64,000 nt of DNA, taken from Phoronis australis (taxonomy: Eukaryota; Phoronida; Phoronidae). A program made the position numbers and the translations under genes. Below, piece after piece: positions 23,867 through 38,500 of this stretch. The stretch is taken from the NCBI GenBank assembly GCA_002633005.1, contig NMRA01000596.1:63494-127493 (forward strand). The letters run 5' to 3'. Position 1 is the first letter of the stretch, and each line of letters opens with the position of its first letter. The notes below the pieces were generated by a model. That model saw only the letters and a program-made list of their open reading frames with translations. It did not search any database and had not been told where the DNA came from.

Positions 23867-25254
23867 TTGGGGGTGCTTTGGTCGTCAGCACTGGTTCATC
23901 AAAAACGCAGTGCTGTCATCAGATTACAGAGCTTTGTTCTAGCAACAAGTACGTGTATATCAAAACACGCGAGTTGGCATTTGGCGATTAGGGTCCGTCG
24001 CATTACACGGTTATTACATTTAGCGCGGTGTGGCGTATGTGACTGATGTTTAGGATTCCTATATTATTCAGCACAAAAATACATGTATGGTGCGACATTC
24101 TTAAAAGTATGTTTCCATGTAAAAACCGTACGGAAATCAAAACGTTTGTGTCATTGAAAAAAGACATACTGTGTACATTTGTACGCATGTTGACCCACAG
24201 TGCATTGCCGCATTATTTCCACTCCTTTGCTTTGACTGTTATGACCTAGATGTCCTGCCAAGAAGAAAACATGTTCAGAATGATATTTTTTAACGAAGAG
24301 GTGCTGCCTTGTAAAAAATGTGGGCTGCGAGTTCCTTCGAGTTATTGCTACTTCGAAGCCAAAATTAATGCGTTCAATCACGTGTGTCTAACACGAGAGT
24401 GCCAGTGTTTTTCTGAACATTCCAATGGCAGTCCACAGTCATTTCCAGCAGTCCCTGTTGGTCCAAAATTTCATATTTGTTTTCATGCAATCGTAAAGGC
24501 CAATACAAACCTACCGGGTAACAGCTCTTCACATATACTCATGTAGCAGAGAGGTTGAATCTAATTTCTTTACAATGATACTGTACGTAAACTTAATGAC
24601 ATGTTAGTGCCGAAAGATTTTGTGGCACATTATACGTTTGGTAAATGACGTGTTTTTAGCAGAATACACGGATTTAAAAAGTAGCTCTTTTACAATTACT
24701 TGGTGTTTGTTGTGTTATTCTAATGTTGTAATATTCACTTTGTAAAAATTTTGCTCAGATTTGAACCATTTAATTTACAATTTATCATGTCGTAGTGTTC
24801 TTAAAATGTTTCTATTAAATCGTGAAATATTAATGTTGTTGTATTTTGAGTATTTTAAGATGTTTACCCTATTAGTTGAGAACATGTTGCGTTGTTATAA
24901 TGTTGAAATATTCCTTCTGCCGATCGCTGTGTTATAGTACTGCTGGGAAATTTGTTTTAGCAATAAAATGACTTTACTCATTAATTTTGTCAATTTATAA
25001 ATGTCATCCATTAATCACATAATTAAACAGCTATCGGCTTTGTGCCTCGTTCAATATGTTCATACTGACCCCGTTGAAATTCGATATTTGTACAGTATCG
25101 GAATTAACACGGAATTCTGAGTTTGTTGAAGACTTGGAACTCACAATTTAAATCACACTGAAATTTTGGCCGATACTGCTGCAGTATTCTAATTTGTCGT
25201 TGACTTGTTATTGACTATGCCATGTCTGTGGCGTGTTAGAGTGAAAAGCTTTTG

Positions 25255-26450
25255 ACCATTGAGTTTTCGTTAAATAGAGGATATTTCACAACATTTCATG
25301 AATTGTTTACCACCATCACCCCGTCAAATTGGCACCGTTATGCAATTGGTCAAATGCCTTCACATAAAAATACCTAACTTGTCGAAATGCCTGTGAAGGA
25401 AAGTGGTTAAGCGGCCCGAATGAGGCAGTGATCATTTCTTTCTGGGTTTTGCCTGGCAGTGCACACAACACTGGAATAATTAACAGATTTTTCGTATGGC
25501 CGCTGTCTAGAGTAACGAGAGGGCGAAAGCAACTTCCGCATGATCACGACTCAGATTCGGAAGACATAAATTCAGTTATTACATCGTGGTTCGTTAATAT
25601 AAAGACAGAGGAACGGATCCAACTGCTGGCATGTCAACCCCTCCCAGTAATAGATTAGCTTAAATTCATTAACTAAAGTAATTTTAGCATTTTGACATAG
25701 GCTGGGATCGAAATTCTGCTGCTTTATCAGTCGCCGCAGCTACTCCGATGACTTCGCAGGTCGCGGGGCCTTTTTCGCAATGGGAACATGATGTCCTTTA
25801 TCTGTGGATATTGCAAAAGTATTCAATATGACATTTGTTCACCCCTCCCCCGCTCAGCAGTGGAAATATCCCGGCACTGTGGTGGCAGGAAACGTACTAA
25901 AACGCTCTTTATACCGTAGATTGAAGCCTTCCGTCCTCCGTCCTCATTACATGGGGTCTGCAGGTAACGCAGAACGCCTGTCCACGCAAAAGCTGATCGT
26001 CGTCTGGCGGTTACTTCGAAACTCAGCTTTTAACGCCCTTTTCCATTCTGTCAAAGACCAAATTAACCAAAGAGCTTCACGTGACCACAAAAAATTACAG
26101 TGTTTCATATTTTCGGCACCTTCTATATTTCGATCCGTGTGGATGATTAAAGGGACAGAAAAAGCCCCACCTCTTGCTCAATCATGTCATAATTTGAGAA
26201 AGCGACACAAATGTTTCTTTAACCAGAATTGCGGAGGAATCAAATGCTGGAGGGTTTCTCTAATCACACAGGAAACATGGAGGTCCCGCCGACATGGTTA
26301 CAGGATGAAAGGACTGGAGCAAAGCCCATGCCCTATGTATCAAACTCAGTCGCGCATATTGCGGCGGTGTTAATACGCAGTAGATACCCGACACCTTCTT
26401 TTAATGTTTAAAAACATTATAGGGATTATATGTCCTACAGACAAGTACGT
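25255..26450. repeat. Segmental duplication block downstream of gene B
   Basis: Aligns with 43255-44945 downstream of gene C. Shared stretches include 'accatcaccccgtcaa', 'cttcacataaaaatacc/attcacataaaaatatcc', 'gggttttgcct', 'tttctttaacca', 'ggaatcaaatgctggagggt' (with one change) and 'cagtagatacccgacacctt'. The open frame 25804-26373 inside it is not conserved in the partner, so the block looks non-coding. Confidence 0.75.
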
Positions 26451-26468
26451 TTGTCGTCCTATTATGNC

Positions 26469-26474
26469 TTTATT
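26469..26474 (-). terminator. Polyadenylation signal AATAAA of gene B
   Basis: AATAAA on the minus strand 36 nt beyond the TAA stop, in the context 'gacaactgcaataaag', which is conserved downstream of gene C. An ambiguous base at 26467 lies just beyond it. Confidence 0.65.
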
Positions 26475-26510
26475 GCAGTTGTCACACCGAGACGCGCAAT
26501 TACCAGTCAG

Positions 26511-29500
26511 TTAATTTGTACATATGAGTGGACCCAGGGTTATTTTTGTAATTTCGTTTGATCCATCGATGTCCCCCTGATAAAATTTGATGAGCGGGAG
26601 ATCATCTTTTGATACAATGTAGCCTTGGTCGACCAGCCATTCCGAAACATTGGCGTCACAGTTGCAATCCTTACCTGAAAGAAAGCGATACAAATCAAAG
26701 GTTCTCACAAAATCAAAACCTTTGACAAACAGTATTCATATTCTAGCTGTCTCTTTCATTTGAATGTAGTGTGTGCGTTCATTGGGTAGAATCAGAGAGC
26801 AGTGACTGTTTGAACACACTCCGGGTTTCCTTTGTTTTCACCCATTTCGTCTCAGTTTATAGAAAGCGACGGTCATTTTGTTTCTGCAGTAAGGGGAATT
26901 TAGTAAGGTTTTAGTTATGAAAAAAGAAATGTCTTTTTGAAAGAGCGTCATTACGTTTCTACTAGTTTAAAAATTGACTTCTGGAACGTAGTTTTTAGAC
27001 TTTAAAGACTAAAGTCAAGCGGAAAGATTATCTTTAAACATTACTTTCTATTTTCCCAACGCTGTGTCTAAGGCTCTATGAAAGAATAACTACATTTTGG
27101 GGCGAACAATATAGTTACTCCTGCAAAACATTTAGCCATTAAGAGGTGGATTGAAGGAGAATGTCACCCGATTCATTTCGTTTTTTATGGTTTTAATCGG
27201 TCTATATCCACATAACCTCGTACATGTATATGGTCGATCTCACCCTGCCAAAAAGTGTCGTGTTAACCTGTGAGTAAGGTGAGTATACGACACAACGACG
27301 TCAGTGGTTCTTCAGCTGAATGTGAGCTGCTATGACTTGCCGTATTGATTCCGCTAGTGCGAACGGTGACGCTTCGAGGAAAGCAGGTATATAGTTTTTT
27401 CGATTTTCTCGAGAGCCTGAAATGCTTCAGAAGTGGTTTGCGGCAGTAAAGAATGAATAGCACGCCGTTAATACCAAGTATGAGGCCGTGAAATATCTCG
27501 TGTCTGAGGCAGGCATTGCTCTCTTTCAAAATGAGTCAAGTGCTTAATAAAACTGAAGCAAAGTGTCTCGAAAAACTGTGTCAGTAGACAATTTGTAATG
27601 CCTTTGGAGTGTTTGTGAATACAAATGCTTTGTGAAACCAACAATGAATACATGCAAATCATACTAGGTTACCAGCTTCAGACGCAATAAAACTAATTGA
27701 TAGGGCACCGAGGTCGTGTGACCGTTTGCTATTTTATTATTTTCTGACAAAAAGCTGTTGTGAAACAATAACTCGATTTTATATGCTATGGACAGATGTT
27801 GAAGGAATCTTTATTTAGATATATCCACGTGTATATTATTCGAACCATTGTACACCTTTGCCCTGTACGGTTCATTGGAAGGGGAACCTCAGGCTTAGCG
27901 GCCCCTGACGGGTAAGTAGATTTTTGCAATGTCGCGGCCTTTTTATCATAAATTTCAGGAGCATATTATTTCATTGGTTCACTGGTCTAGTCTTTTCGCG
28001 ACTAGAAGTTTAATTTTCAACCTTGGCAGCCGACTAACCCTGCTGGTTTATATTCGTGATGTCTCCAGTCCGTCCACCTGCGACGTGGGCCTAATCGGGT
28101 TCCGAGTCACTGGGTTACAATGAGCATTTTGTATGTTTACAGTGTAGAACTGAAAAAATTCGTAAGTCTAAAATTTCAACACACGGCTATGCTGTCTTGT
28201 CTGTATTTCTTGGAAGAATAATTCTAAATTACCACGGAACAGATTCAAACTTCCCGCGACCGACCTCGGTAAGTTAGCCTACCGAACTCTGTACGCTTCG
28301 GGCGTTCAAAATTTCTATTAATCCGTAACAGCAAAATAAAACAGCTCGTATTCCTAAGGGATTTGTATCAAATTTTGATGATTTATTGGTGTGCAATAAA
28401 TTGACACCACTAAGCGTGTTGTGATCTGCTGAACAGATCATTGCTTAATTCCAGCACCTCCGTCTGAGGTATGGTGTCAGATAAAAGAACTGAACTAACT
28501 GTTATCTTGTGGAACTATTCGTTCTAAATTGATACAAAATACGTTTTTAGTGTCAATCTAGAACGATAATAAGTGTGCACCACGAGTTATTTTTAAGAAC
28601 TTCTTGCTAGCACAGGAAAGGAAAACAGTAGTGGCAATTGAAACGCCACTTTCTCAAGAAAAACACATACTAACGTCCTTGTTACTTGAAACCAAGCGTA
28701 ATGTTGGGATACAAAAAGAAAGTTTAAGCGACACTTGAGAGTTTACTTGCAAAATATTCACATTTATTCTAAAAGATTTTCTCACGCGCCAAAAATATTG
28801 CTTCGATAAGTGTATCAGTTTGCTAACCCAAGCGAATTTTCATCTCTTGCTGAAATTTCAACCTACCGCTTCTGCAAGAGTTGTTCTTTTTGCAGTGACA
28901 CCCCACGGTTGCGGCGTCTACCCAGTACATCAGCTTCACGTTACTTCGACCATACCACCAGGAGAAGTACGTATTCGAGTTTCTCCACCCAAAGGAGGCG
29001 TGACAGTCTCGCTTTAAATGCTGCTTGCACTCGGTTGAAGTCTCCATCACTGCGCCTATCTGATCCATAGTTGGACCATACGTCACTTGGAACACTAATT
29101 TGGGAGTTTGAGTTCCTAACTTGAAAGTCATCTGTGTCTCCTGAAATAGAATTTATCGAAATGGGTTGCACATATTGTTAAGGCAGAAACAGCGATTTTA
29201 AGGCAAAGTTAAAATTGGTATTTAGCTGTGGCGAATTGGTCAACCGAAGCAGTCAATATGTTCTACTTATTTTGTCTACGGAGTAATTTCACAAATTAGG
29301 ATTGCTTTTCAACTGTGTAAAAAATTATTTGTCTCAATGCCAAGGTAGCCTACTCAGATAATTTTGGCTAATCAGAACATGTCACAAAATATCTTTATAC
29401 GAGTGCATATCAGTTAGCTGGTTTTACGTATGAGACAACTCTTACGATAACATCAGGGGTTTTGCTACCTTAACGCCTAACCAAGACTACCTTAACGCCT

Positions 29501-32500
29501 AACCAAGACTACCTTAACGCCTAACCAAGACTACCTTAACGCCTAACCAAGACTAAGCCAGGGTGTGACTAACCCGTCTTAATTCACAAACTAGTGTTCG
29601 TTACTTAGCCGCGATGCTAAAGAGAATCTATGAACTACATGTAATTCATCTTATAATGCCTCGACTTGATAATATTTTCTTTTCAAAAACAGTCAAGTTT
29701 GTCCTTTGCCTTATGCATGGTTCGGTGTTTCTAATTTTATTTTTATTTTTTTTTTTTAATTTGAAGCTCGTACGCTAAACGGAAGCAAGCTTATGGAATA
29801 GACAGTAGGCCTAGATAGGCGTATATATTGTTTTCTTTTGTTTTTTTTATAATAAAGATAATGGTAAGCATTTATCGGTAACCAGCTGATGTGCGCCGAA
29901 GGTATGATATCCGTGCGACCTGCACTGTTATGTCCAACAAAGACACAACAATGGAAAACAATGGTATTGCCCCATTGGCAATAACCATGCGACGCCCGTT
30001 GCATGGATCTCGTACATGTATGTTAAACAATAGCTTGCGACATCTATACGATGTCATTTGGCATGGGGCTATGACCGCAATTATCTCAAACAGCACGTTA
30101 AGACAAGCCCTTGAATAGCGACCACTGTAGTTCACTTCAATCCGTGACGGCGCCATCAAGCCATGTGCCGAGGACTTGCCTGAGGCACACGGTTCCCGTT
30201 CTATCGTCCAATCTTGTTAGCGTAAGATTGCCTAGCCTGGGTGCACGCATAATGGCAACCCAAAGGAAACTAGGTCGTATGCTCATAGGGGTATACAGTG
30301 GCAAGCATTTATTGGTAACCGAATGATGTGAGCCCAACTGCGTTGTTTTATCAAACAAAGGAAAACAATGGCAGTGTCCCATAGGCGATAACCACGGCAT
30401 GCGAATCGCGCTTACGCCCGTCGCATGGATCTCGCAAGTTAAACAATACCTTGCGACTTCCATACGACAGCATTTGATATGGGAATACGCAGAACGCCTG
30501 ATAAAGCTGCAGCGCTACCCCAAGTTTAGAGCAGCGCCAGAGCTAATCCAGCTTGCAAATACTACATGTTCTGTGTTCTAATGGCCAGGATGTATCGTTT
30601 GTGATCTATGGACCAGGATGACGGACGTATTCGAGAATTTTTGAATTAGCCCAAAATATAATCCAGCGGGTGCTCCGTGACAAAGTTGAAGAATTTCCAC
30701 CATGGGGCTGAAATCTAGAGCCACGGAGTATACCGATCTCGCGACTTTTCGAAGGCAATAATGGTGAACGAAAACGCGCAACCAGAATTGTTGCAATATT
30801 CGTACAGACGTGGAAAAGATTCATGGAAAGGAACGTCGGCTCGTGGACGAATCTTTAAAAATTACAACAAATTAAGCCCGAAAATATTTTAGTCATTTCC
30901 GGTTTTCTTTTAATACGTACTCAGTATAATTAGTTATTGTTCTGTGCTCAAACATAAAAGTATTACGGGTTACGCGTCTGTTGTTCCATGCTCGAGTACA
31001 CAAACGTAGTGGCTTACGGAGAGAACTTTTTGCACTTGATGACTCTGGCATTAAGTGTAAAAATTCGAGTCAGAACTCGAAATTTCGACATTTTACTCGA
31101 ACTCTAAAGATTTGATTCCGTCTTGTAGCTTGCATCTAGGGTTCATCAAGTGCAAACTTGGACGGGAAACGCTTGTAAGTCCTAATGGACTCGAGCACTC
31201 AACAACAGACATTTATCTTGAGTTCTGACAAAAGTAGATTAGAAAATGTAAAAAATAGTTTCGAGTTCGATTTCGAGTACAAAGATTAGTATCCGAGCCT
31301 AGGTGCCTTGTAAAGTGTCTTCACGAAACCACGTGATGTTTAAAGTCGTCATGCATTGGCGGTATACTGATAGCAAACGCGACCCTGTATGTCCGTAACT
31401 TTTTACACTAGCGATGTGGTATGAGCCGGTCCGGGGGATAAAACTGAACTGGATTGGGGTCTCTCAAACATGCAATGTGAATTCAACTGAAGGTTTAAAT
31501 TTATCATATTCGTATGTCATAATAGTCTCCTACTTCATTCCCGACATTAGCAATTTTCAATGCATCATTTGCCGTGTCAATTATTGTTTGAGAGTTGACA
31601 CTGACAGGTTTTCTTTTCAAGGAGTAAAAGCAGCGGACGACGTCGGGAACAACGATTTTTGTGATATATTTTTAAGTCAAACTACATGTAAGTCACACGT
31701 CATACCTCGTCTGCTCGTTAAATGCCAGTCGCGGCAAAACGTGTAAAAAGTTATTGAGAGACTGGGACACTTGTTTGCGTTTGCCATACTTAATATTGGC
31801 AGTGACACTGTATAAATTATATAAATCGAAAATTTGCGGTCTTTATACTGAATTAGCCAACTCCAGAATAACAAGGTAGTGTTTGATGACATAAGTCAAA
31901 CCTTGTTGTGATGAAACACCGCACTAGGAGGTGACGTCGACATATCGCAATGAACAAGAAAGGGGTCAAGGCCACTGTTGTTGTCGTCTGGGTCGATTAG
32001 GTAGTCATCGCTGTTAGTGAAACCCCCATTTTTATATCCGGAGCAGGATGTCGCGTCTGCAATTAAAAGCATTGTGTTTCAAATCTATATACAGCATTCT
32101 AAATACAATTTTGTAGCATTGTGAGAGCAAAAACGCACCTTTGGCTTGGTGTGCAAGCCGGGATGAAATAACAGGGACGATAATCAATTTAATTCGTGAC
32201 CTCTCATTTTGAGACAATGGATCAATTTTCTTAGAATAGCCCACCTAGCATAGCAAGGGCCTTTTGACAGCATGATGGTTTCGAAGAACTTATAAGATAT
32301 GTTGGAAAGTATCGCACTGCATTAAGTCAAACAACAATGCAGAGCGCTGTCCACCAACTAACCTATCGCCACCTAGCGACAGGAATTATTTCATCACGTC
32401 GCAATTCCACCTGCCTTTGGTTCTGTAGTGTAACATAAGCACTGCCTCTATTAAAGCAGCATTAAGCCCGTGCTTAAATAAAAACCGAATGCAAGTTTTG

Positions 32501-35500
32501 AATTAGGCCGCTTGCCTTTGTAATATCGGATTCAAATTGTTCGTTAGGCAACGTAGGCGTGCATTTCTTTTTTGTGTTATTGCAATAGGGTCAAAGTCTT
32601 ACAGTGAGTGGTAAACGTTGTTTCAGTAACCGCTGTGTTTACTCCAAACGGTCTTGCGTTCGTTGCAGTGATCCTTATCACGTATTCAGTAAACGGAAGT
32701 AGTTGATCAATGGTGTTATCAACTGACATTCCTCGTCCATGGTCATAGACACCGTTTGCGAACGAGCTGCAACAGATAAATACGAAAAGATTCTTCATAT
32801 TCGCATGCATGCTTCATCACACACCACTTAACTCCATTTGATGACAATGTTTTATCTATCCATTATCCGGGACACCGACGTCTTGTCTAAGACATTAAAG
32901 CCTATGCTAGATCACTTAAAGGGGCAATTAACCCAAGTTTAGTCGACTTTTGACTTAACCCAGTAACCGCTCTAAAATTGGCTTCAACATGTTACTCAGA
33001 CAGAAATGCAGTTTAGTCATGCAGAAGAAACTGACAGTTTGTTACCGCTCCAGATTAACGACAGGCGAAGACATTGAAACATCATGACACCAGTCCAATC
33101 GTAAAACCTTTTATCGAGCAAAAATGGGCAGTTCACTTCTTTGAAGCACTAAAATCACAACAATTTTGACTAAAAAGGACCAATTTGAGAACCCCCTCGT
33201 AACGGCAGGTGGTCTGCTGAGTCAAAGGTTAGTTTCGGTGATGGTCGAAGGCGTGCTTACAGCCTGAAAACTTGGAAGGAAATCGTGTTTTGCTGCCGGT
33301 TTTAACTCCCATACGTTTGGTGCAATGAACTCAAAAGATCCACTTTGCAAACCTTGTGAAATCGGGGAGCGTGACTACCGATTTTTGCGGGTTAATCCGG
33401 GAATTGTGGGAAAGGCAGTGGCTCCTCGAAGTGACCTCGTGACTCACTTCCTTGCAAAACCGCTTTTCTTCCATTTTCTCGTTTTTGGGATATTTTATTC
33501 CCGATTCCTGATACATAGTGCTATATAGGAAAATTCGAAGACTACAGAACAGATCATTCTAGTATCTTTTTAGACTTGCGTTTCTCTAGCCTTACCAAGG
33601 GTAAAGATTTTTGGCGCTTCAATAATACACTTTTAAAAGATGACGAATATATTAAAAAGTGAAAGAAGTTATTCATATCACGAAAGATACGCTCTTTTTC
33701 CTTATAGTAGGGACAACACGTTAAATCTTTCTCCAGGTATGTTGCAATTTACTATAAATGACCAATATTTTTTTTTGAAATATTATTACATAATATTAGA
33801 CGTATGACAATTCCGTATAGTGTCGGGTAGAGAGATAGGCGTATTTAGAAATTGAAATAAAAATTCTACACGAGTCTTTGTCAGCTGGTTTTGATGCAAA
33901 TTTGCAAAAGCATTTAAAGGACTGTTCACAAGAACTGAAAAATTTTCGTAAAGAATACATGGAGGGAGTTATATTAAGATCTAATGCGAAGTGGATTGAA
34001 GATGATGAGAAACCTACTACGCAATATTTCTATGGCTTTGAAAAATGAAACTATACATAAAAAGTGACCATTACTAAAGTAACTGACAGTAAAAATGAAA
34101 ACATTTCTTTATAAAAGGCCGTTTTAAATGAAATTCATGAATTTTACAGTTCCTTTAATTGTTTAGTCAGTATCCCATGACAATTTTATCGGATTTACAG
34201 AGAGAGCATTTAGAAGGGAAAACACAGAAGAAATTACGCGTATTTTGAATGAAATGAAGAGTGGGAAAAGCTTAGGAAGTGCCGGGTCCACGGTTGAATT
34301 TAACAAGTTTGTGGAACAACATTTCACACTTTGTCTTAAGTTTTTTTCAACATAGCTTTAACTGCGGACAATTGTCTCCAAACCAACTACACGGAGTTAT
34401 AAAATTGCTGCCTCAGGGTGAATTACTTTACTAAACATAAGTTACAAACTTCTGTCAGCTTCTATAGCTGACAGGATATATCCTGTTTTAGATTATTTGA
34501 TTCATGAGAACCAAAACGATTTTAGAGGGAAGATATATTGGGGGAAATACTAGGTCTATTTAACATCATACAATGCAATATGCAGAAGAAAATAATGTCC
34601 CTGGTCGTCCTTTGATGGTCGATTTTGAGAAAGCTTTCGACTCTTTGTCATAGAAATTTCTCCACGATGCATTAACGATTTCTTAATTTTGGCAAAGATA
34701 TACAAAGTGGATACGTATTCTCCATGGGACTGTATATTACAAAATGGGATGCCATCAAAGACTTTTAGGGTTTGTAAGCAAGTAGACCCTGTGCATAGAA
34801 ATACTGGGTTTGATGACTAGACTTAACAGTAATATAAAAGGTAACACAATAAATAACACTCTTCAATTTAAAAATCTGCAGTGCTCAGGCGACACTGTCA
34901 TGGTTCTGGATGGGTCAGAATACAATACTTAAATGTAATTTAAACTTACTTGATCAGTATGAAAATTCTTAGGTCGTAAACCAAGTATCGAAAAACTCAG
35001 TGCTTACATGTATGGATTGGTTCCAAGAAACACTGTGAGACCGCCTTATGCTCTCAAAGAAATTTAAGATGGACCTGTGAAACTTTTACCGTATTGGGAA
35101 TTACACACAGCGTAGACTTGGAAAACATTTCAAATTTAAACTACGATGAAAAAGGAAAAAAATGAATAAAACAATGAATGCTCGTCAAGACGTAGCCTTA
35201 CGCCGCTTAGGAGGGTTAAAGCGGTAAGAAATATTGTATTACCAAAAATAAACCAATATGTTTATCACAATCCAGTCTCCTTCCCAAGCCTTTATAAAAT
35301 ATTAGACCAAACGTTTTTTAAAATTATTTTGGGACAGAAAGTGATAGAATAGGTAGAAAGGATTATGACAGTCGAGGATGTAGAATGGTACACTTGGCTT
35401 CTTACATAAAGGCATTGGAACGTATGTGGCTCCGTAGATTAATAAATGCAAAACAAACTTATGGATATGTTTGGACTGAAGCATTTTGGGAAAAAATAGA

Positions 35501-38500
35501 CTCCTATGGCGTTTGGGAGATGACTGTTGTGATGTGATCTCCTCCCAAATTAAAATTATGTTCTGGATGGAAATCGTTTCCATCTTGAAAGAATTTGTTT
35601 CATTGACCCAGGGAACTTCGGCGATCTTCGACAATCTCATTCATCAACCGCTCTGGTATAACTCCTCAATCAGAATTGACAAAAAGTCAGTATTTTGTAA
35701 GTCGTGGAATGATAGAGGAGTAAGATTTGTATATGATGGAATTTTTCTAGATTATGACGTTTTTTGTAAAACGTTTTCATTTAGACCTATGTTAACTTTT
35801 TGTGGGCTTTGGAAAGCAATACTGCCTGCCTGGGTCGCTGATAGAAATTCAAATACTACAGTTGTGCTACCTCTACCTTATTATCCGGAAGTGCTAAATC
35901 AGATAAAAAAATTAAGAAGAACGGATGCACATGTAGATCAATGTATGATATATTTATCCGTAATATGAACACAGCACCGATCTCACAGGATAAATGGATT
36001 TCTGAGATAAGTAATGAGTTAACTATGTGTTGGAAAAACAGTTTCTAATGTTTGTAATGTTTCTTTAGATGTTAAATTGAGATGGTCCCAGTTTCGACTA
36101 CTTCATAGATTATTATGTACAAATACATATTTTTATAAAGTAAGCGTCTCTGATTCTTGCGCTTGAACATTTTGTGATTAAGCCCCATCTATTAATGTTT
36201 TTGTGTATGTTTTGAAAAAGAATTGTCTCACAGCGAAATATATTCTTCGAAAAAAATAGGCACGGGTTGATAGATTTAGAAATAGATTGTTAAAATTTGC
36301 TCACATTATTGAAAACTAAACGACCATTGAATGGGTGCCTGAGTGTACATATATGTGTATATTGTGGTTTACATTAGTGTTACTTATTAATAATAATTGT
36401 ATATAAATAAAAAATAATCAGGCTCACAATGCATTGGGGGTCTTAAGTACTTTAAGGGATCACCTCGAGTAGTTATGGAGAACTATCCAGCTGTTTTAGT
36501 CAGTTGAAAGGATGGCATCTCAAAGAAAACATTTCCAAACTGTTCATTTTATCTAACAGGCTGTAAAATTAATACAATGCCCGCAAATCGAAGGTACACG
36601 CAGTCAATCAAATGCATCCTATGCTTTTTACCATTAATGTACAGCAGGAGTCAGAACCAGTTCCGAGGAAATCACCAAATTGTGGTATAATAAGATATTG
36701 AGGTCTTTTATCTGAAGAAACTTGATCAATCAAATTTCGAAACGATTCATGAAGAGCACGGACCAATCTCTGTTTTAAATTGTCGTTCATGCTGAGCTAA
36801 TGATTGTAGTAGGCCCAGTAGTTATCAATTTTTATTTAATATTGCAATTATCCTAATTTAGAAAGCCGTTTAACTTATTTCCAATTTTAATCTCCAGTTT
36901 CACCAATCGAACTGCGTGTACCTTTTGTCCAGCTTATTAAAAATTTAGGGCGTGCATTGCTTCAAATTAGTAGGCCTACATGTACAATTAGGCAATCAAT
37001 TAATAAGTGATTTGCGTTCTGTACAGTAGGTGCAAGAAATTAAGTAAAGCTATTTAGTAAACGTGATTAACGTGTTATGTATGGCGACAAGTCGCAACGT
37101 CTTGCGAGATTTTGCCGCACTTTCCATATTTCTTGGGGCTACTGAAAGCAGTCGTTTCTTGGCTCCTTAAATTGCAGTGCGTGGAGAAGACAGCGTAGCA
37201 AATGTCTCAAATGCTCAAACGTTCCGCATAGCTAAATGAGCAGTTTTCGCAAAGACACGTCCATTCACTTCGCCTTTATTTTTCTCGTAAACGACTGCAG
37301 TTAGGTTGAACTGGACTTTTTCAAATGCGATATTCTGAAACCTGTCATGCATATGACTGTAATTGTCCACGAACGCTTCATCCAATGTGACGAGTCATCC
37401 TGGCACACGTAACACCTCCGAAGTTCTGGCTACCTGTCACTTTTTAAATTAAGAATTAAATTCTCCTGCAAAGAACAATCCGGAAATCTTACGGCTTGTG
37501 GTGAAGTTTTGGTGAAATTGGAAATGTTAATGTTACCTGAAGTTTGATGCAGACGACAGTTTATACTCGATTGCAAAGGTCTGTGTGAATCCACCATTCC
37601 ATTGCGCGTTCCAAGTTATTGCTACGCTATTCGCTTTGATTTCAGTTACATTAAGCGTCGGTGGCGCCGGGGGACCTGTGGAAATTGAAAACAAACGAGT
37701 TTTACATACCCGAGGCCAGCCTAATGGAAGTTACTGTAGGTTTATTTCGGAGAATGGCTCAGAACTGGCAAGCAAACATTTAGACCCATGGGTAAACTTT
37801 GGTGAAAGGGGCAGAAAATAACATGCATAACATATGCAATAAAACCAAGATCCAAGTGAAGCAACACATACATGTACATGTACATGTATAAAATACACAG
37901 TTATCCTCGAAACACAAAAGGTCCAGTTTATATAACCGCTTGTATGCTACAAGGCACAACCAGGACAATCACCCCTGCCTGTACGTGAAATTTACGCGCA
38001 GTGAACATTTTTATTAGATATCAACCCACCTTCCGTCAAAAAAGAGCTTTTCATTAAGAGCGCTTACTTTTAGAAACCTTAACTCAGCCCTTGCTTAGAT
38101 TAGAGACGATTTCCGGGCTCAGAAACATACGACAATTCCCTACTGTGAGGGATTAACTTCCATAATTTGGCGTGCCATGACCTAACATACAAGTATCATG
38201 CGGAAAGCTTGATGTCAGGCACCGAGTCCAACGAATTGTTAGTTTTTTCCTGCGACACAAATCTTTTCTCGCTGAAAAAAGCAACAAGTTGAAACCGATT
38301 TTATTGTTGAAAGTGACCAACAAGTACTTTGACAGCCGAAGGTACATTTAACGTAGATGACCGCTTGAAACAAAAGAGCTTATTGGGAAACGCCTGATTT
38401 GGAATATATGCAAGTAGACTCAATACTAGCATGATGCTCATTTCATAAATCAGTGGCCCGTTGCCTGACAGAGTACGAAGTAAGACAATAACTATGTTTC

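Larger units (their letters stand above)
21831..25254. other. Intergenic region between genes A and B
   Basis: Contains the SINE at 22.6-22.8 kb and a CT-rich tract at 23.8 kb. The rest is AT-rich with short open frames and no recognisable protein. Confidence 0.55.

Noticed and set aside
24250-24546. Cysteine-containing 98-codon plus-strand frame
   Set aside because: It starts with CxxC-like spacing but has no recognisable domain, splice context or homologous copy in the window.
25804-26373. 189-codon plus-strand open frame
   Set aside because: The duplicated block downstream of gene C (44.7-44.9 kb) has stops and shifts in the same frame, and no domain is visible. It is treated as chance.
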